Source: Cardiobacteriaceae bacterium
GTDB lineage: Bacteria > Pseudomonadota > Gammaproteobacteria > Cardiobacteriales > Cardiobacteriaceae
Length of the DNA stretch: 64,000 nucleotides
Direction of reading: 5' to 3'
NCBI GenBank assembly: GCA_030529365.1
Contig: JAUMXB010000001.1
Span: 276,094-340,093, forward strand
The translations under genes and the position numbers were made by a program. Shown here piece by piece: positions 35,623 through 43,090 of this stretch; positions within the stretch are counted from its first letter, which is position 1, and the number at the start of each line of letters is the position of its first letter. The notes below the pieces were generated by a model. That model made no database searches, had not been told where the DNA came from, and saw nothing but the letters and a program-made list of their open reading frames with translations.

Positions 35623-36813
35623 TTACGGCCGGAATTTCACCAGTATGCCTTCCCCTGCCACCAGCCTGGCCGCTTCGGCATTCTTCGGCATCGGCAGCGG
35701 CGAAGCGCGCAACGCAGTCTGCTTGGCAGCATCATCAAAGAGCGGATAGCCGCTGCTCTTGCGCACTTCCACTTTCGTGACATTGCCGCCGCTATCAAAG
35801 CGCACATACAAATGCGCTTCCAGATTCGGCGGAATATTGGCAGGCAAATCCCAAAAACGCTTCATTTTTTGCTGCATAGCTGCGCCAAAATCGCTAATGG
35901 CATTCTCGATTGCCGCCTGTCCAGCCGCCGCTGCCGCCGCATCGCGCCCTGCCGCGTCTGCTGCCAATTCGGCAGCCAGCGCTTTGGCAGCCGCTTCGGC
36001 ATCGGCCTTGCGCTTGGCTTCCTTGGCAGCCTTTTCCGCAGCGGCCTTGGCCTCGGCTTCCGCTTTTTCTTTTGCAGCCTTGTCTTTGGCAGCTTTCTCG
36101 GCAGCAGCCTTTGCTGCTTTTTCCGCTTCCGCCTTGTCTTTGGCCGCTTTCTCTGCCGCCGCTTTCGCGGCCTTTTCCGCTTCCGCTTTTTCCTTGGCGG
36201 CTTTTTCTTTTGCCGCCTTTTCCGCAGCCGCCTGTTTTTCCGCTTTTTCTTTGGCGGCTTTTTCTGCGGCGGCCTGCTTCTCCGCCTTTTCCTTGGCAGC
36301 CTTGCTTTGCGCCGCCTGTTTGGCGGCTTCCTGCGCTTTCGCTTCGGCGGCTTCCTTGGCTTTCTGTTCTTTTTCGGCTTGCGCTTTCGCTTTTTCCGCC
36401 GCCGCTTTCTCGGCCGCGGCCTGCTCGGCGGCACGCCTGGCTTCTTCGGCAGCCTTTTTCGCCGCTTCCGCTTCGCGTTTGGCCTTTTCTTCCGCCTTGC
36501 GCTGCGCTTCTTCCGCCCTGCGCTTGGCTTCTTCGGCGTCACGAATGGCTTTCAGGCGCGCTTCTTCTTCGGCGCGCTTGCGCTCGCTGATGTTGTCGAG
36601 CGTGCGTTGCAGGGTGGCGCTATCGACCACTTGCGCCTGCACGGGCTCAGGCTGCGGCATTGGCATGTCGCCGCCCGCGCCGGGCATGACGGTAGCGATG
36701 ATGTGATCGCGGTTCAGCCACAACAGGGCGAGAATGACGGCCACGCCCGTACCGGCAAACAGCAGCCCGACCAGATTTTCCAGGGCGCTGTTTTTGCTGT
36801 TGCGCCGTCTCAT
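35623..36813 (-). CDS. tolA: TolA, inner-membrane linker of the Tol-Pal system
   Basis: TolA spans the periplasm and transmits proton-motive energy from TolQR to TolB-Pal. The 396-residue protein has one membrane helix (about 14-33), a very long Ala/Lys/Glu helical region (about 75-290) made of near-repeats such as AEKAAKDKAEAEKAAKAA, and a compact C-terminal domain (about 300-396) with LYVRFDSGGNVTKVEVRKSSGYPLFDDAA. The helical region contains internal duplications and is likely to vary in length between strains. The start overlaps the tolR end by four bases. Confidence 0.95.
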   Translation of the reverse strand: MRRRNSKNSALENLVGLLFAGTGVAVILALLWLNRDHIIATVMPGAGGDMPMPQPEPVQAQVVDSATLQRTLDNISERKRAEEEARLKAIRDAEEAKRRAEEAQRKAEEKAKREAEAAKKAAEEARRAAEQAAAEKAAAEKAKAQAEKEQKAKEAAEAKAQEAAKQAAQSKAAKEKAEKQAAAEKAAKEKAEKQAAAEKAAKEKAAKEKAEAEKAAKAAAEKAAKDKAEAEKAAKAAAEKAAKDKAAKEKAEAEAKAAAEKAAKEAKRKADAEAAAKALAAELAADAAGRDAAAAAAGQAAIENAISDFGAAMQQKMKRFWDLPANIPPNLEAHLYVRFDSGGNVTKVEVRKSSGYPLFDDAAKQTALRASPLPMPKNAEAARLVAGEGILVKFRP

Positions 36814-37268
36814 TGGCCAGCCTCCGCCGGTGGTTCGGTGGAAAGCCCGACGTTGGGCGCGCCCGCCTGTTGCAGATAACCGATGCCTTCGATGACGCTG
36901 GCGTAGGGCACATCCTTGTCGCCCTGCACGAGGACGGGCAGGGTCGGATGCTGGGTCAGCGCATAGCGGGTGATCTGCATGATTTCGTTGCTGCCGAGCG
37001 GCGAGGCGGGATCGGGCGCCCAGTTCAGGTAAAACAGGCCACTGCGATCGACAGTGAGCACCAGCGGCAAAGTGTCGCTATCGACGCCTTCCGGCATTTC
37101 CAGCTCGATGGCGGGCGCTTCGGGGAGTTCGATATCGATCGCCTGGTGGATGAGCGGCGCGGCGATCATGAAGATGACGAGCAGCACGAGCATGACGTCG
37201 ATATAGGGAACAACGTTCATCTCCGCCTTGACGCGATGGCTGCGGTTGCGGCTGCGTTTCCGGCTCAT
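36810..37268 (-). CDS. tolR: TolR, proton-channel subunit of the Tol-Pal system
   Basis: TolR belongs to the ExbD/TolR family and, with TolQ, forms the proton channel that drives TolA. The 152-residue protein has one membrane helix (about 21-43) containing the essential aspartate in VVPYIDVMLVLLVIFMI, and a C-terminal periplasmic domain with VLVQGDKDVPYASVIEGIGYLQQAGAPNVGL. It overlaps tolQ and tolA by four bases each, so tolQRA are coupled. Confidence 0.96.
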   Translation of the reverse strand: MSRKRSRNRSHRVKAEMNVVPYIDVMLVLLVIFMIAAPLIHQAIDIELPEAPAIELEMPEGVDSDTLPLVLTVDRSGLFYLNWAPDPASPLGSNEIMQITRYALTQHPTLPVLVQGDKDVPYASVIEGIGYLQQAGAPNVGLSTEPPAEAGQ

Positions 37269-37963
37269 GGGCGCTGCCGTTTGATGTGCTCGCGCGCCGC
37301 AAGGATCTGGCGCTGGAGCAGGTTGGAAAATTCTTCGATGAAGGCTTCGTATTCGACCACGATCTGCTCGGATCGGTTGACGAAGAAGTTGTAGGCGAGC
37401 ACCGAGGGAATCGCGGCGAGAAGGCCAATCGCCGTGGCAATCAATGCTTCGGCAATGCCGGGGGCGACGCTCGCGATGCTCGCGGTTTTCTCGCCGCCCA
37501 GGGCGATAAAGGAATTCATGATGCCGTACACCGTGCCCAACAGGCCGATATAGGGTGCGGACGAGCCAAAGGTGGCGAGCATGTTGAGGCCGCGCTCCTG
37601 GCGGTGCGTTTCGCGGTTGAGCGTCGCTTCCATGGCGCGGCGGCAGTTGTGGACGATGGCATCGGGGTTGTCGAGGCTGCCGCCCTTGAATTGCAGGAAT
37701 TCGTGAAAGCCGTCCACAAAAATGGCTTCGATGCTTTCGCTGTCGCGCTTTTCGTAATAGCCGTAGAGGGTTTGCAGGTCGCTGCCTGACCAGAAGGCTT
37801 TGTCAAACTTGCGGATTTTCTGTTTCAGGCGCTCAAGCTGCACCCATTTTTTGCCGGTGAGAAAGAGCGTCGTCAAAAACATGCCGAAAAGGAGCGCCAT
37901 GATGAACTGGACAAAAAGACTGGCTTCGGCAATGAGATGGGTTACGGATAGGCTGTTGTCCAA
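37265..37963 (-). CDS. tolQ: TolQ, proton-channel subunit of the Tol-Pal system
   Basis: TolQ (ExbB family) forms the pentameric part of the motor. The protein has three membrane helices: near the N-terminus, and around FGSSAPYIGLLGTVYGIMNSFIAL and SVAPGIAEALIATAIGLLAAIPSVLAYNFF. The frame can start at GTG 37972, but AAGGAG would then touch the start codon. TTG at 37963 has AAGGAG about eight bases upstream and is preferred, giving 232 residues. The usual ybgC thioesterase gene is missing upstream, where an S-element and panC are found instead. Confidence 0.94.
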   Translation of the reverse strand: MDNSLSVTHLIAEASLFVQFIMALLFGMFLTTLFLTGKKWVQLERLKQKIRKFDKAFWSGSDLQTLYGYYEKRDSESIEAIFVDGFHEFLQFKGGSLDNPDAIVHNCRRAMEATLNRETHRQERGLNMLATFGSSAPYIGLLGTVYGIMNSFIALGGEKTASIASVAPGIAEALIATAIGLLAAIPSVLAYNFFVNRSEQIVVEYEAFIEEFSNLLQRQILAAREHIKRQRP

Positions 37964-38099
37964 AGAAATCACTCCTTAACAGGTCTGGCCCCGGCAAGGG
38001 GCAAAAATTCGGCGGCTAGTGTAGCGGGATTGCCCGGGAAAAACTACTTGCGAATCCGCACGAAACGTTCATGCGGCCATGTTTTGTCACATAATGCAA

Positions 38100-38188
38100 A
38101 ATGATAAAATTTCTCACCAACAAGCGCTTTAATCGAGAAATTTTCTCATAATAAGCGCTTGTTGATGGTAAAAAATTACTATTTTTTA
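38100..38188. repeat. S-element copy 15 (two cores)
   Basis: Cores at 38122-38129 and 38153-38160 are 31 bp apart, with GAGAAATTTTCTC between and TGATAAAATTTCTCA on the left. The right module GGTAAAAAATTACTATTTTT abuts the panC stop codon. The copy lies between panC (3') and tolQ (5'). Confidence 0.92.
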
Positions 38189-39031
38189 TCAAAATACAAT
38201 ATTGTCGATCAGACGGGTATTGCCGATTTTCGCCGCCACCAGCAAGACGACCGGGCGCGACAAATCTTCTGCCGGCTGCAAATCATCCTGATGGCGCAAT
38301 TCCAGATATTGCACGGCAAAGCCGCCCTGCTCCAGACGCTCGCGCGCCTCGCGCAGCACATCGGCAATCGCCTTGCCCTGCTGCATGGCATCGCGGCTCG
38401 CAACAAGCGTTTGGTAAATCAGGGGCGCGGCGGCGCGTTCTTCGCTGTTGAGATAGCGGTTGCGCGAACTCATGGCAAGGCCATCGCCGTCGCGGTGAAT
38501 ATCCACGCCTTCAATGGCGATGGGCAGATGGAGATCGGCGACGAGACGGCGAATCAGCCACAGCTGCTGGAAATCCTTGTTGCCGAATACGGCGATATCG
38601 GGCGCGACCAGATTGAAAAGGCGCGTGACCACGGCGGCAACCCCCTGGAAATGCCCGGGGCGATCGGCGCCGCAGAGGATATCGGTATAGCGCGCGGGCA
38701 GGGTAAAGCCGATGGCTTCTTCGAGACCGAAAGGATAAATCATCGCTTCGTCCGGCATGAGCACGGCCTGCACGCCCGCCGTTTCCAGCATGGCCAAATC
38801 CTCTTTCGGCGTGCGCGGATAGCGGGCGAAATCTTCGTTGGGGCCGAATTGCGTCGGGTTCACATAGACGGACACAATAACCTGATCCGCCACTTCCTGC
38901 GCCCGCTTGACGAGCTGCAAATGTCCGTCGTGCAGATTGCCCATGGTGGGCACGAACGCCCAGGTTCCGCCTTCGTTGCGGCCGTATTTGCGCCAATCGC
39001 GCAAGGCTTTCGCATCATCAATCACGCGCAT
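38189..39031 (-). CDS. panC: PanC, pantoate-beta-alanine ligase
   Basis: PanC joins pantoate and beta-alanine, using ATP, to make pantothenate (vitamin B5, the coenzyme A precursor). The 280-residue protein has the HIGH-like nucleotide motif PTMGNLHDGHLQLV, NPTQFGPNEDFARYPRT, FGNKDFQQL and the KMSKS-like SSRNRYL. The ATG at 39031 has GGAGG and lies within the last 14 bases of panB, so panB-panC are coupled. An open extension to 39094 lies inside panB. Confidence 0.97.
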   Translation of the reverse strand: MRVIDDAKALRDWRKYGRNEGGTWAFVPTMGNLHDGHLQLVKRAQEVADQVIVSVYVNPTQFGPNEDFARYPRTPKEDLAMLETAGVQAVLMPDEAMIYPFGLEEAIGFTLPARYTDILCGADRPGHFQGVAAVVTRLFNLVAPDIAVFGNKDFQQLWLIRRLVADLHLPIAIEGVDIHRDGDGLAMSSRNRYLNSEERAAAPLIYQTLVASRDAMQQGKAIADVLREARERLEQGGFAVQYLELRHQDDLQPAEDLSRPVVLLVAAKIGNTRLIDNIVF

Positions 39032-39806
39032 GTTGTGCCTCCGGGAAAGTTTGCGATTTGACCGCTGCCACATAATCGGCAAAAGCTGCCGCAATGCCGC
39101 GATCGCTCATGAAATTCTTGGAAAAATACGGCAAATGCGGGGAAATGCCGAGCACATCGTAGGAAACAAGCACCTGCCCGTCGGTCTCCTTGCCGCAGCC
39201 GATGCCAATCACGGGAATACCGGCGTTTTTGGTGATGTCGGCGGCGAGCGCAGGCGGCACGCATTCCAGCACCAGCATGTCGGCACCGGCCAATTCCAGG
39301 TCCTTCGCTCGTTCGCGCAGCCACGCCGCTTCCGTCTCGCTTCTGCCCACCTGGCGATAGCCGCCGAGCTTGTCCACGCTTTGCGGCGTCAGCCCCAAAT
39401 GCGCGCACACCGGCACATGGCAATCATGCAGGGCGGCAATCACATTGATCTGCGCCACGCTGCCGCCTTCGAGTTTCACCATATTGGCCTGCCCCTGCTG
39501 CATCAGCAGGCGCGCGGTTTCCAGCGCCTGTTCCGGCGTCGCATAGGAAAGATAGGGCATATCGACCACGCGCCAGCAATCCGGCGCGCCGCGCGCGACC
39601 GCCGCGGCATGGTAAGCCATCTCCGCCACACTCACCGGCACCGTGCTCTGATGCCCTGCCACTACCATGCCGAGCGAATCGCCCACCAGCAGGCAATCCG
39701 CGCCCGCCTCGGCAGCCAGCCGGGCAAAACTCGCGTCATAGGCCGTCAGCATGGCGATTTTTTCGCCGCTCTTTCTGGCCTTGGCAAAATCCCGCAGTGT
39801 TTTCAA
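39018..39806 (-). CDS. panB: PanB, ketopantoate hydroxymethyltransferase
   Basis: PanB adds a hydroxymethyl group from methylenetetrahydrofolate to 2-oxoisovalerate, the first committed step of pantothenate synthesis. The 262-residue protein shows KIAMLTAYDASFARLAAEAGADCLLVGDSLGMV, with metal-binding Asp, then DMPYLSY, KLEGG, HLGLTPQS and IGIGCG. The start codon is TTG at 39806 with GGAG six bases upstream, which gives the family's KTLRDF N-terminus. It overlaps panC. panD is not adjacent. Confidence 0.97.
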   Translation of the reverse strand: MKTLRDFAKARKSGEKIAMLTAYDASFARLAAEAGADCLLVGDSLGMVVAGHQSTVPVSVAEMAYHAAAVARGAPDCWRVVDMPYLSYATPEQALETARLLMQQGQANMVKLEGGSVAQINVIAALHDCHVPVCAHLGLTPQSVDKLGGYRQVGRSETEAAWLRERAKDLELAGADMLVLECVPPALAADITKNAGIPVIGIGCGKETDGQVLVSYDVLGISPHLPYFSKNFMSDRGIAAAFADYVAAVKSQTFPEAQHARD

Positions 39807-39819
39807 AATTACTCCAAAA

Positions 39820-39903
39820 ATGATAAAAAATGATTATATAAAGCGCTTAGTATGGTGATTTTTTACCGCAAAAAGCGCTTTTTCATGATAAAATTTATCA
39901 CCA
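39820..39903. repeat. S-element copy 16 (two cores)
   Basis: Cores at 39841-39848 and 39873-39880 are 32 bp apart. The central module is the inverted ATGGTGATTTTTTACC. The left end is GATAAAAAATGATTAT and the right end GATAAAATTTATCACC. The copy lies upstream of panB. Confidence 0.88.
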
Positions 39904-39909
39904 CACAGC

Positions 39910-40056
39910 AGGTTGGTGGTGCATTTCGGCAGGCGGTTATTGAGCTCGCCGAAATGCAATATCCGCCGTCAGGCGCCCCCCGACATTTTACATTCTCTCC
40001 TGTTGGGGTTCGTGCCAAGCACGGCTATCGAGCCTGTCGAGATACACCGCCAACCT
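39910..40056. repeat. R2/MITE-like element with 25-bp terminal inverted repeats
   Basis: Ends 39910-39934 and 40032-40056 are inverted repeats that match at 21 of 25 positions and begin AGGTTGG. Inside, GCATTTCGGC (39921-39930) and GCCGAAATGC (39948-39957) form a further perfect stem. The 147-bp element has no coding capacity and no obvious target duplication. It lies just after S-element copy 16 and ten bases before the sdaA stop. Confidence 0.7.
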
Positions 40057-40065
40057 ATATCCTCC

Positions 40066-41424
40066 TCAGCATGGCACATGCAGCGCCAGCCCGCCCATCG
40101 AGGTTTCGCGGTATTTCTGGTGCATGTCGCGGCCGGTTTCGTACATGGTAGCGATGACTTCATCCAGTGTCACCACCGGCTTGGTCTGGCGCAGCATCGC
40201 CATGCGCGAGGCGTTGATCGCTTTCACGGCCGACACCGCATTGCGCTCGATGCACGGCACCTGCACCTGCCCACCGACCGGATCGCAGGTCAGCCCAAGA
40301 TGGTGCTCCATGGCGATTTCCGCCGCTTCGCACACTTGCGCGGCGCTGCCGCCCTGAATGTCGGTAAGCCCCGCTGCCGCCATCGAACAGGCGACGCCCA
40401 CCTCGCCCTGGCAGCCCACTTCCGCGCCGGAGATGGAGGCGTTCATTTTGTAGAGACTGCCAATCGCGCTGCACGTGAGGAGATAGCGCAGCACCACTTC
40501 ATCATCGGCCTTGCCGATGAAGCGGTTGAAATAGGCAAGCACGGCGGGGACGATACCGCAGGCGCCATTGGTCGGCGCGGTGACCACGCGGCCGCCGGCG
40601 GCGTTTTCTTCATTGACCGCCATCGCGATCATGTTCACCCAGTCGATGATGCGCATCGGGTCATTGGAGAGCTGGCTGCCGGTTTCGAGACGCTGCCAGA
40701 GCGCGGGCGCGCGGCGCGGAATGCGCAGTTTGCCGGGCAGGACGCCTTCGTTACGCAGCCCGCGCGCAATTGTCTCCTGCATGACGGCCCAGATGCGCGC
40801 GGCGTAGGCGCGCACCGCTTCTTCGCCATGCAGCGCGCTTTCGTTGCGCAGCATCACGGTAGAGAGTCGCAAATTGTTGTCTTCGCAGTGTATCAGAAGG
40901 TCAGCGGCATGCTTGTAGGGATAGGGCACGGGATGGCTGACGGATTGCTGCGGCGTGCCGAATTGCGCTTCCGTGACAACAAAACCGCCGCCTATCGAAT
41001 AATAGACTTCGGCGAAAAGCAGTTTCTTGCCCTGCCAGAGTTCCAGGCGCATGCCGTTTTCATGCAACGGCAGATTGTCCTTATGGAAGACGAAATCTTG
41101 ATCGTAATCAAACAAAAAGCCGTCAATCGCCTGTTGCGCCCTGATATGCTCGATCAGCGCGGGCAGCGCGTCGGTATCGACGGTTTCCGGTTCATGCCCG
41201 GCCAGGCCGGCGATGATGGCGCCATCCGTGCCGTGCCCACGGCCAGTCAGCGACAGCGAACCGTAAACATGGGCGCGGAAGCGCAGCTTGTCGCGGGAGA
41301 CTTCCGGCGCGAAGCCCTGCGCGCGCACCACATCGCGAAAGGCCTTGCCCGCTTTCATCGGGCCGACGGTATGCGAACTGGATGGCCCGACGCCCACTTT
41401 GAACATGTCCATTATGCTGATCAT
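40066..41424 (-). CDS. sdaA: SdaA, L-serine ammonia-lyase (iron-sulfur)
   Basis: SdaA deaminates L-serine to pyruvate and ammonia using a [4Fe-4S] cluster. The 452-residue single-chain protein has [19 protein letters not shown] at the N-terminus, the catalytic block [18 protein letters not shown], and cluster cysteines in [22 protein letters not shown] and [19 protein letters not shown]. The ATG at 41424 has GGGAGG; the longer open frame to 41529 covers a repeat and is rejected. It lies between R2 elements on both sides. Confidence 0.96.
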   Translation of the reverse strand: MISIMDMFKVGVGPSSSHTVGPMKAGKAFRDVVRAQGFAPEVSRDKLRFRAHVYGSLSLTGRGHGTDGAIIAGLAGHEPETVDTDALPALIEHIRAQQAIDGFLFDYDQDFVFHKDNLPLHENGMRLELWQGKKLLFAEVYYSIGGGFVVTEAQFGTPQQSVSHPVPYPYKHAADLLIHCEDNNLRLSTVMLRNESALHGEEAVRAYAARIWAVMQETIARGLRNEGVLPGKLRIPRRAPALWQRLETGSQLSNDPMRIIDWVNMIAMAVNEENAAGGRVVTAPTNGACGIVPAVLAYFNRFIGKADDEVVLRYLLTCSAIGSLYKMNASISGAEVGCQGEVGVACSMAAAGLTDIQGGSAAQVCEAAEIAMEHHLGLTCDPVGGQVQVPCIERNAVSAVKAINASRMAMLRQTKPVVTLDEVIATMYETGRDMHQKYRETSMGGLALHVPC

Positions 41425-41450
41425 GGCTGGCCTCCCGGGAGCGTGCAAAT

Positions 41451-41528
41451 CGCAGGTTGGCGGTGAACGCAGTGAACCCCGACATGAGGGGTTGGGTTTG
41501 CGTGCCTCACGCTCACCACTAGCCTGCA
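41451..41528. repeat. R2 repeat copy with degenerate terminal inverted repeats
   Basis: CGCAGGTTGGCGGTGAACGC at the left pairs at 14 of 20 positions with the inverted right end (41509-41528). The internal GTGAACCCC text is shared with 19507 and 20865. It lies 27 bases upstream of the sdaA start, inside its likely promoter or leader. Confidence 0.6.
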
Positions 41529-41551
41529 ACCGGCATTTGCGAAGTCATTTT

Positions 41552-41634
41552 TATATTTTCTCACCATGAAGCGCTTATCATGATAAATTTTCTCATAATA
41601 AGCGCTTAATAGTGGTAAAAAATCACTGTTTTTA
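41552..41634. repeat. S-element copy 17 (two cores)
   Basis: Cores at 41569-41576 and 41600-41607 are 31 bp apart, with GATAAATTTTCTCA between. The right end GGTAAAAAATCACTGTTTTT lies 15 bases from the asparaginase stop. The copy lies between the asparaginase gene (3') and sdaA (5'). Confidence 0.9.
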
Positions 41635-41648
41635 GTCTTTTTATGAAA

Positions 41649-42599
41649 TCAATCCTGCCACACTTCGGCGATGCGGTCGCGATCCAGCCCGCAGGCGAGC
41701 AGTGTGTGCAGACGGGCGTAGCAGCGCTCCGGCGTCATGTTCGCAGCATCGATCAGGCCATGATAGCCCTCGTTGGCGGCATAGCGCGCGCTGCCCATGT
41801 CGCCGTGGCGGCATTGGGTGACGTTGACGATGGCCTTGTTGGCCGCATCATTCACGCGCTCGCGCAGCCGCGCATTGTCGGGCAGGTTGCCGTTGCCAAA
41901 GGAAACCAGCACCACCGCATCGGCGGCAAAGGCGGCATCGATCAGGGCATCGGGCAGGCCGGGCGCGAACCACAGCATGGCCACGCGCTGGCTTTGATAG
42001 CCTGCAAACGCCTCGAGCCACGGTGCGGCTGGCAGCGCGGCTGGCTTCTCCAGCACGGCGCGGCCATGGTCGAGATGGCCGATCGCGGGATGATGCGCGC
42101 TGGCAAAGGCGGCGAAGTCTTCGCAGTTGGCCTTGTAAACATCGTGCGCGGGCAGGAGTTTGCCCGCGAAAAACACGGCGGGGCGATCAAGATCGCTCGC
42201 GGCAAAGGCCAGCGCGCCTTCGAGGTTGGCGATGGCATCCGTGTTGTCGCGTATCCACGGCAGCATGGAGCCGGTGATGATGACGGGCTTGCCGGCATGG
42301 GCAAAGCGCTCGTGCAGCACGGCGGCGCTATAGGCGAGCGTATCCGTGCCATGCAGGATGACGATGCCCTGCACGTCGGGAAGCGCTTTTTCCACGGCTT
42401 CCACCATGCGCTGCCATTCGGCGGGCGTGGCGGCCGAGCTGTCGATGGCGGGCTTGAGCGCCTGGTATTCCACGGGATGCGGCCAATCCTTGAGATGTTC
42501 GCGCACCTTGTCGAGGAACGCGGGATCGGAAGTGAGCCCCGCCGGGCTGTCGTGCATGCCGATGGTGCCGCCGGTGTGGAGGATGAGGATGGGTTTCAT
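41649..42599 (-). CDS. ansA: L-asparaginase, type I-like cytoplasmic
   Basis: It hydrolyses asparagine to aspartate and ammonia. The 316-residue protein has the N-terminal catalytic threonine motif ILHTGGTIGM and the second triad motif GIVILHGTDTLAYSA, as in the bacterial asparaginase/glutaminase family. No signal peptide is present, which favours the cytoplasmic type. It begins two bases after the lspA stop, so it is probably co-transcribed with ribF-ileS-lspA and ends the operon at S-element copy 17. Confidence 0.92.
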   Translation of the reverse strand: MKPILILHTGGTIGMHDSPAGLTSDPAFLDKVREHLKDWPHPVEYQALKPAIDSSAATPAEWQRMVEAVEKALPDVQGIVILHGTDTLAYSAAVLHERFAHAGKPVIITGSMLPWIRDNTDAIANLEGALAFAASDLDRPAVFFAGKLLPAHDVYKANCEDFAAFASAHHPAIGHLDHGRAVLEKPAALPAAPWLEAFAGYQSQRVAMLWFAPGLPDALIDAAFAADAVVLVSFGNGNLPDNARLRERVNDAANKAIVNVTQCRHGDMGSARYAANEGYHGLIDAANMTPERCYARLHTLLACGLDRDRIAEVWQD

Positions 42600-42601
42600 G
42601 C

Positions 42602-43081
42602 TTATACCTGCTTGTCTTTTTGGCCTTTCAGTTCAATTAGCCACAGCAATATCATCAAACCGACGCCGACGGTAATCGCCACATCGGCGATATTGAAGGT
42701 CGGCCAGGCTTTGCCCTTGTAATGCCACTGAATGAAATCAATAACATGCCCGTGCACGATGCGATCATACAGATTGCCGAGCGCACCGCCCAGAATCGAG
42801 CCGTAGGCGAGATAGAGCAAAGGATGGAGCTTTTCGCGCACGATGCTGACGATCAGCCACAGGCCGATAATCACGGCAATGGCGGTAAAAAACCAGCGCT
42901 GCCAGCCGCCTTCATCGGAAAGAAAGCTGAAGGCCGCGCCGCGGTTGTAGGCAAGCGCGAAATTCATCCACGAATTGACAGTGATCGCCCCTTCCTTGAG
43001 CACGCTGTCCGCCCAGGTTTTGGAGAGATAATCCGCCGCGATCCAGAAGATGGCGACGGCAAATGCGGTAATGCGCCACAT
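42602..43081 (-). CDS. lspA: LspA, lipoprotein signal peptidase (signal peptidase II)
   Basis: LspA removes the signal peptide from diacylated prolipoproteins in the inner membrane. The 159-residue protein has four membrane helices and the family motifs FALAYNRGAAFSFL, GNLYDRIVHGHVIDFIQW and FNIADVAITVG; the two catalytic aspartates lie in the last two. AAGGA precedes the ATG. It follows ileS directly, the standard order ribF-ileS-lspA. Confidence 0.97.
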   Translation of the reverse strand: MWRITAFAVAIFWIAADYLSKTWADSVLKEGAITVNSWMNFALAYNRGAAFSFLSDEGGWQRWFFTAIAVIIGLWLIVSIVREKLHPLLYLAYGSILGGALGNLYDRIVHGHVIDFIQWHYKGKAWPTFNIADVAITVGVGLMILLWLIELKGQKDKQV

Positions 43082-43090
43082 AGGCTGTCC

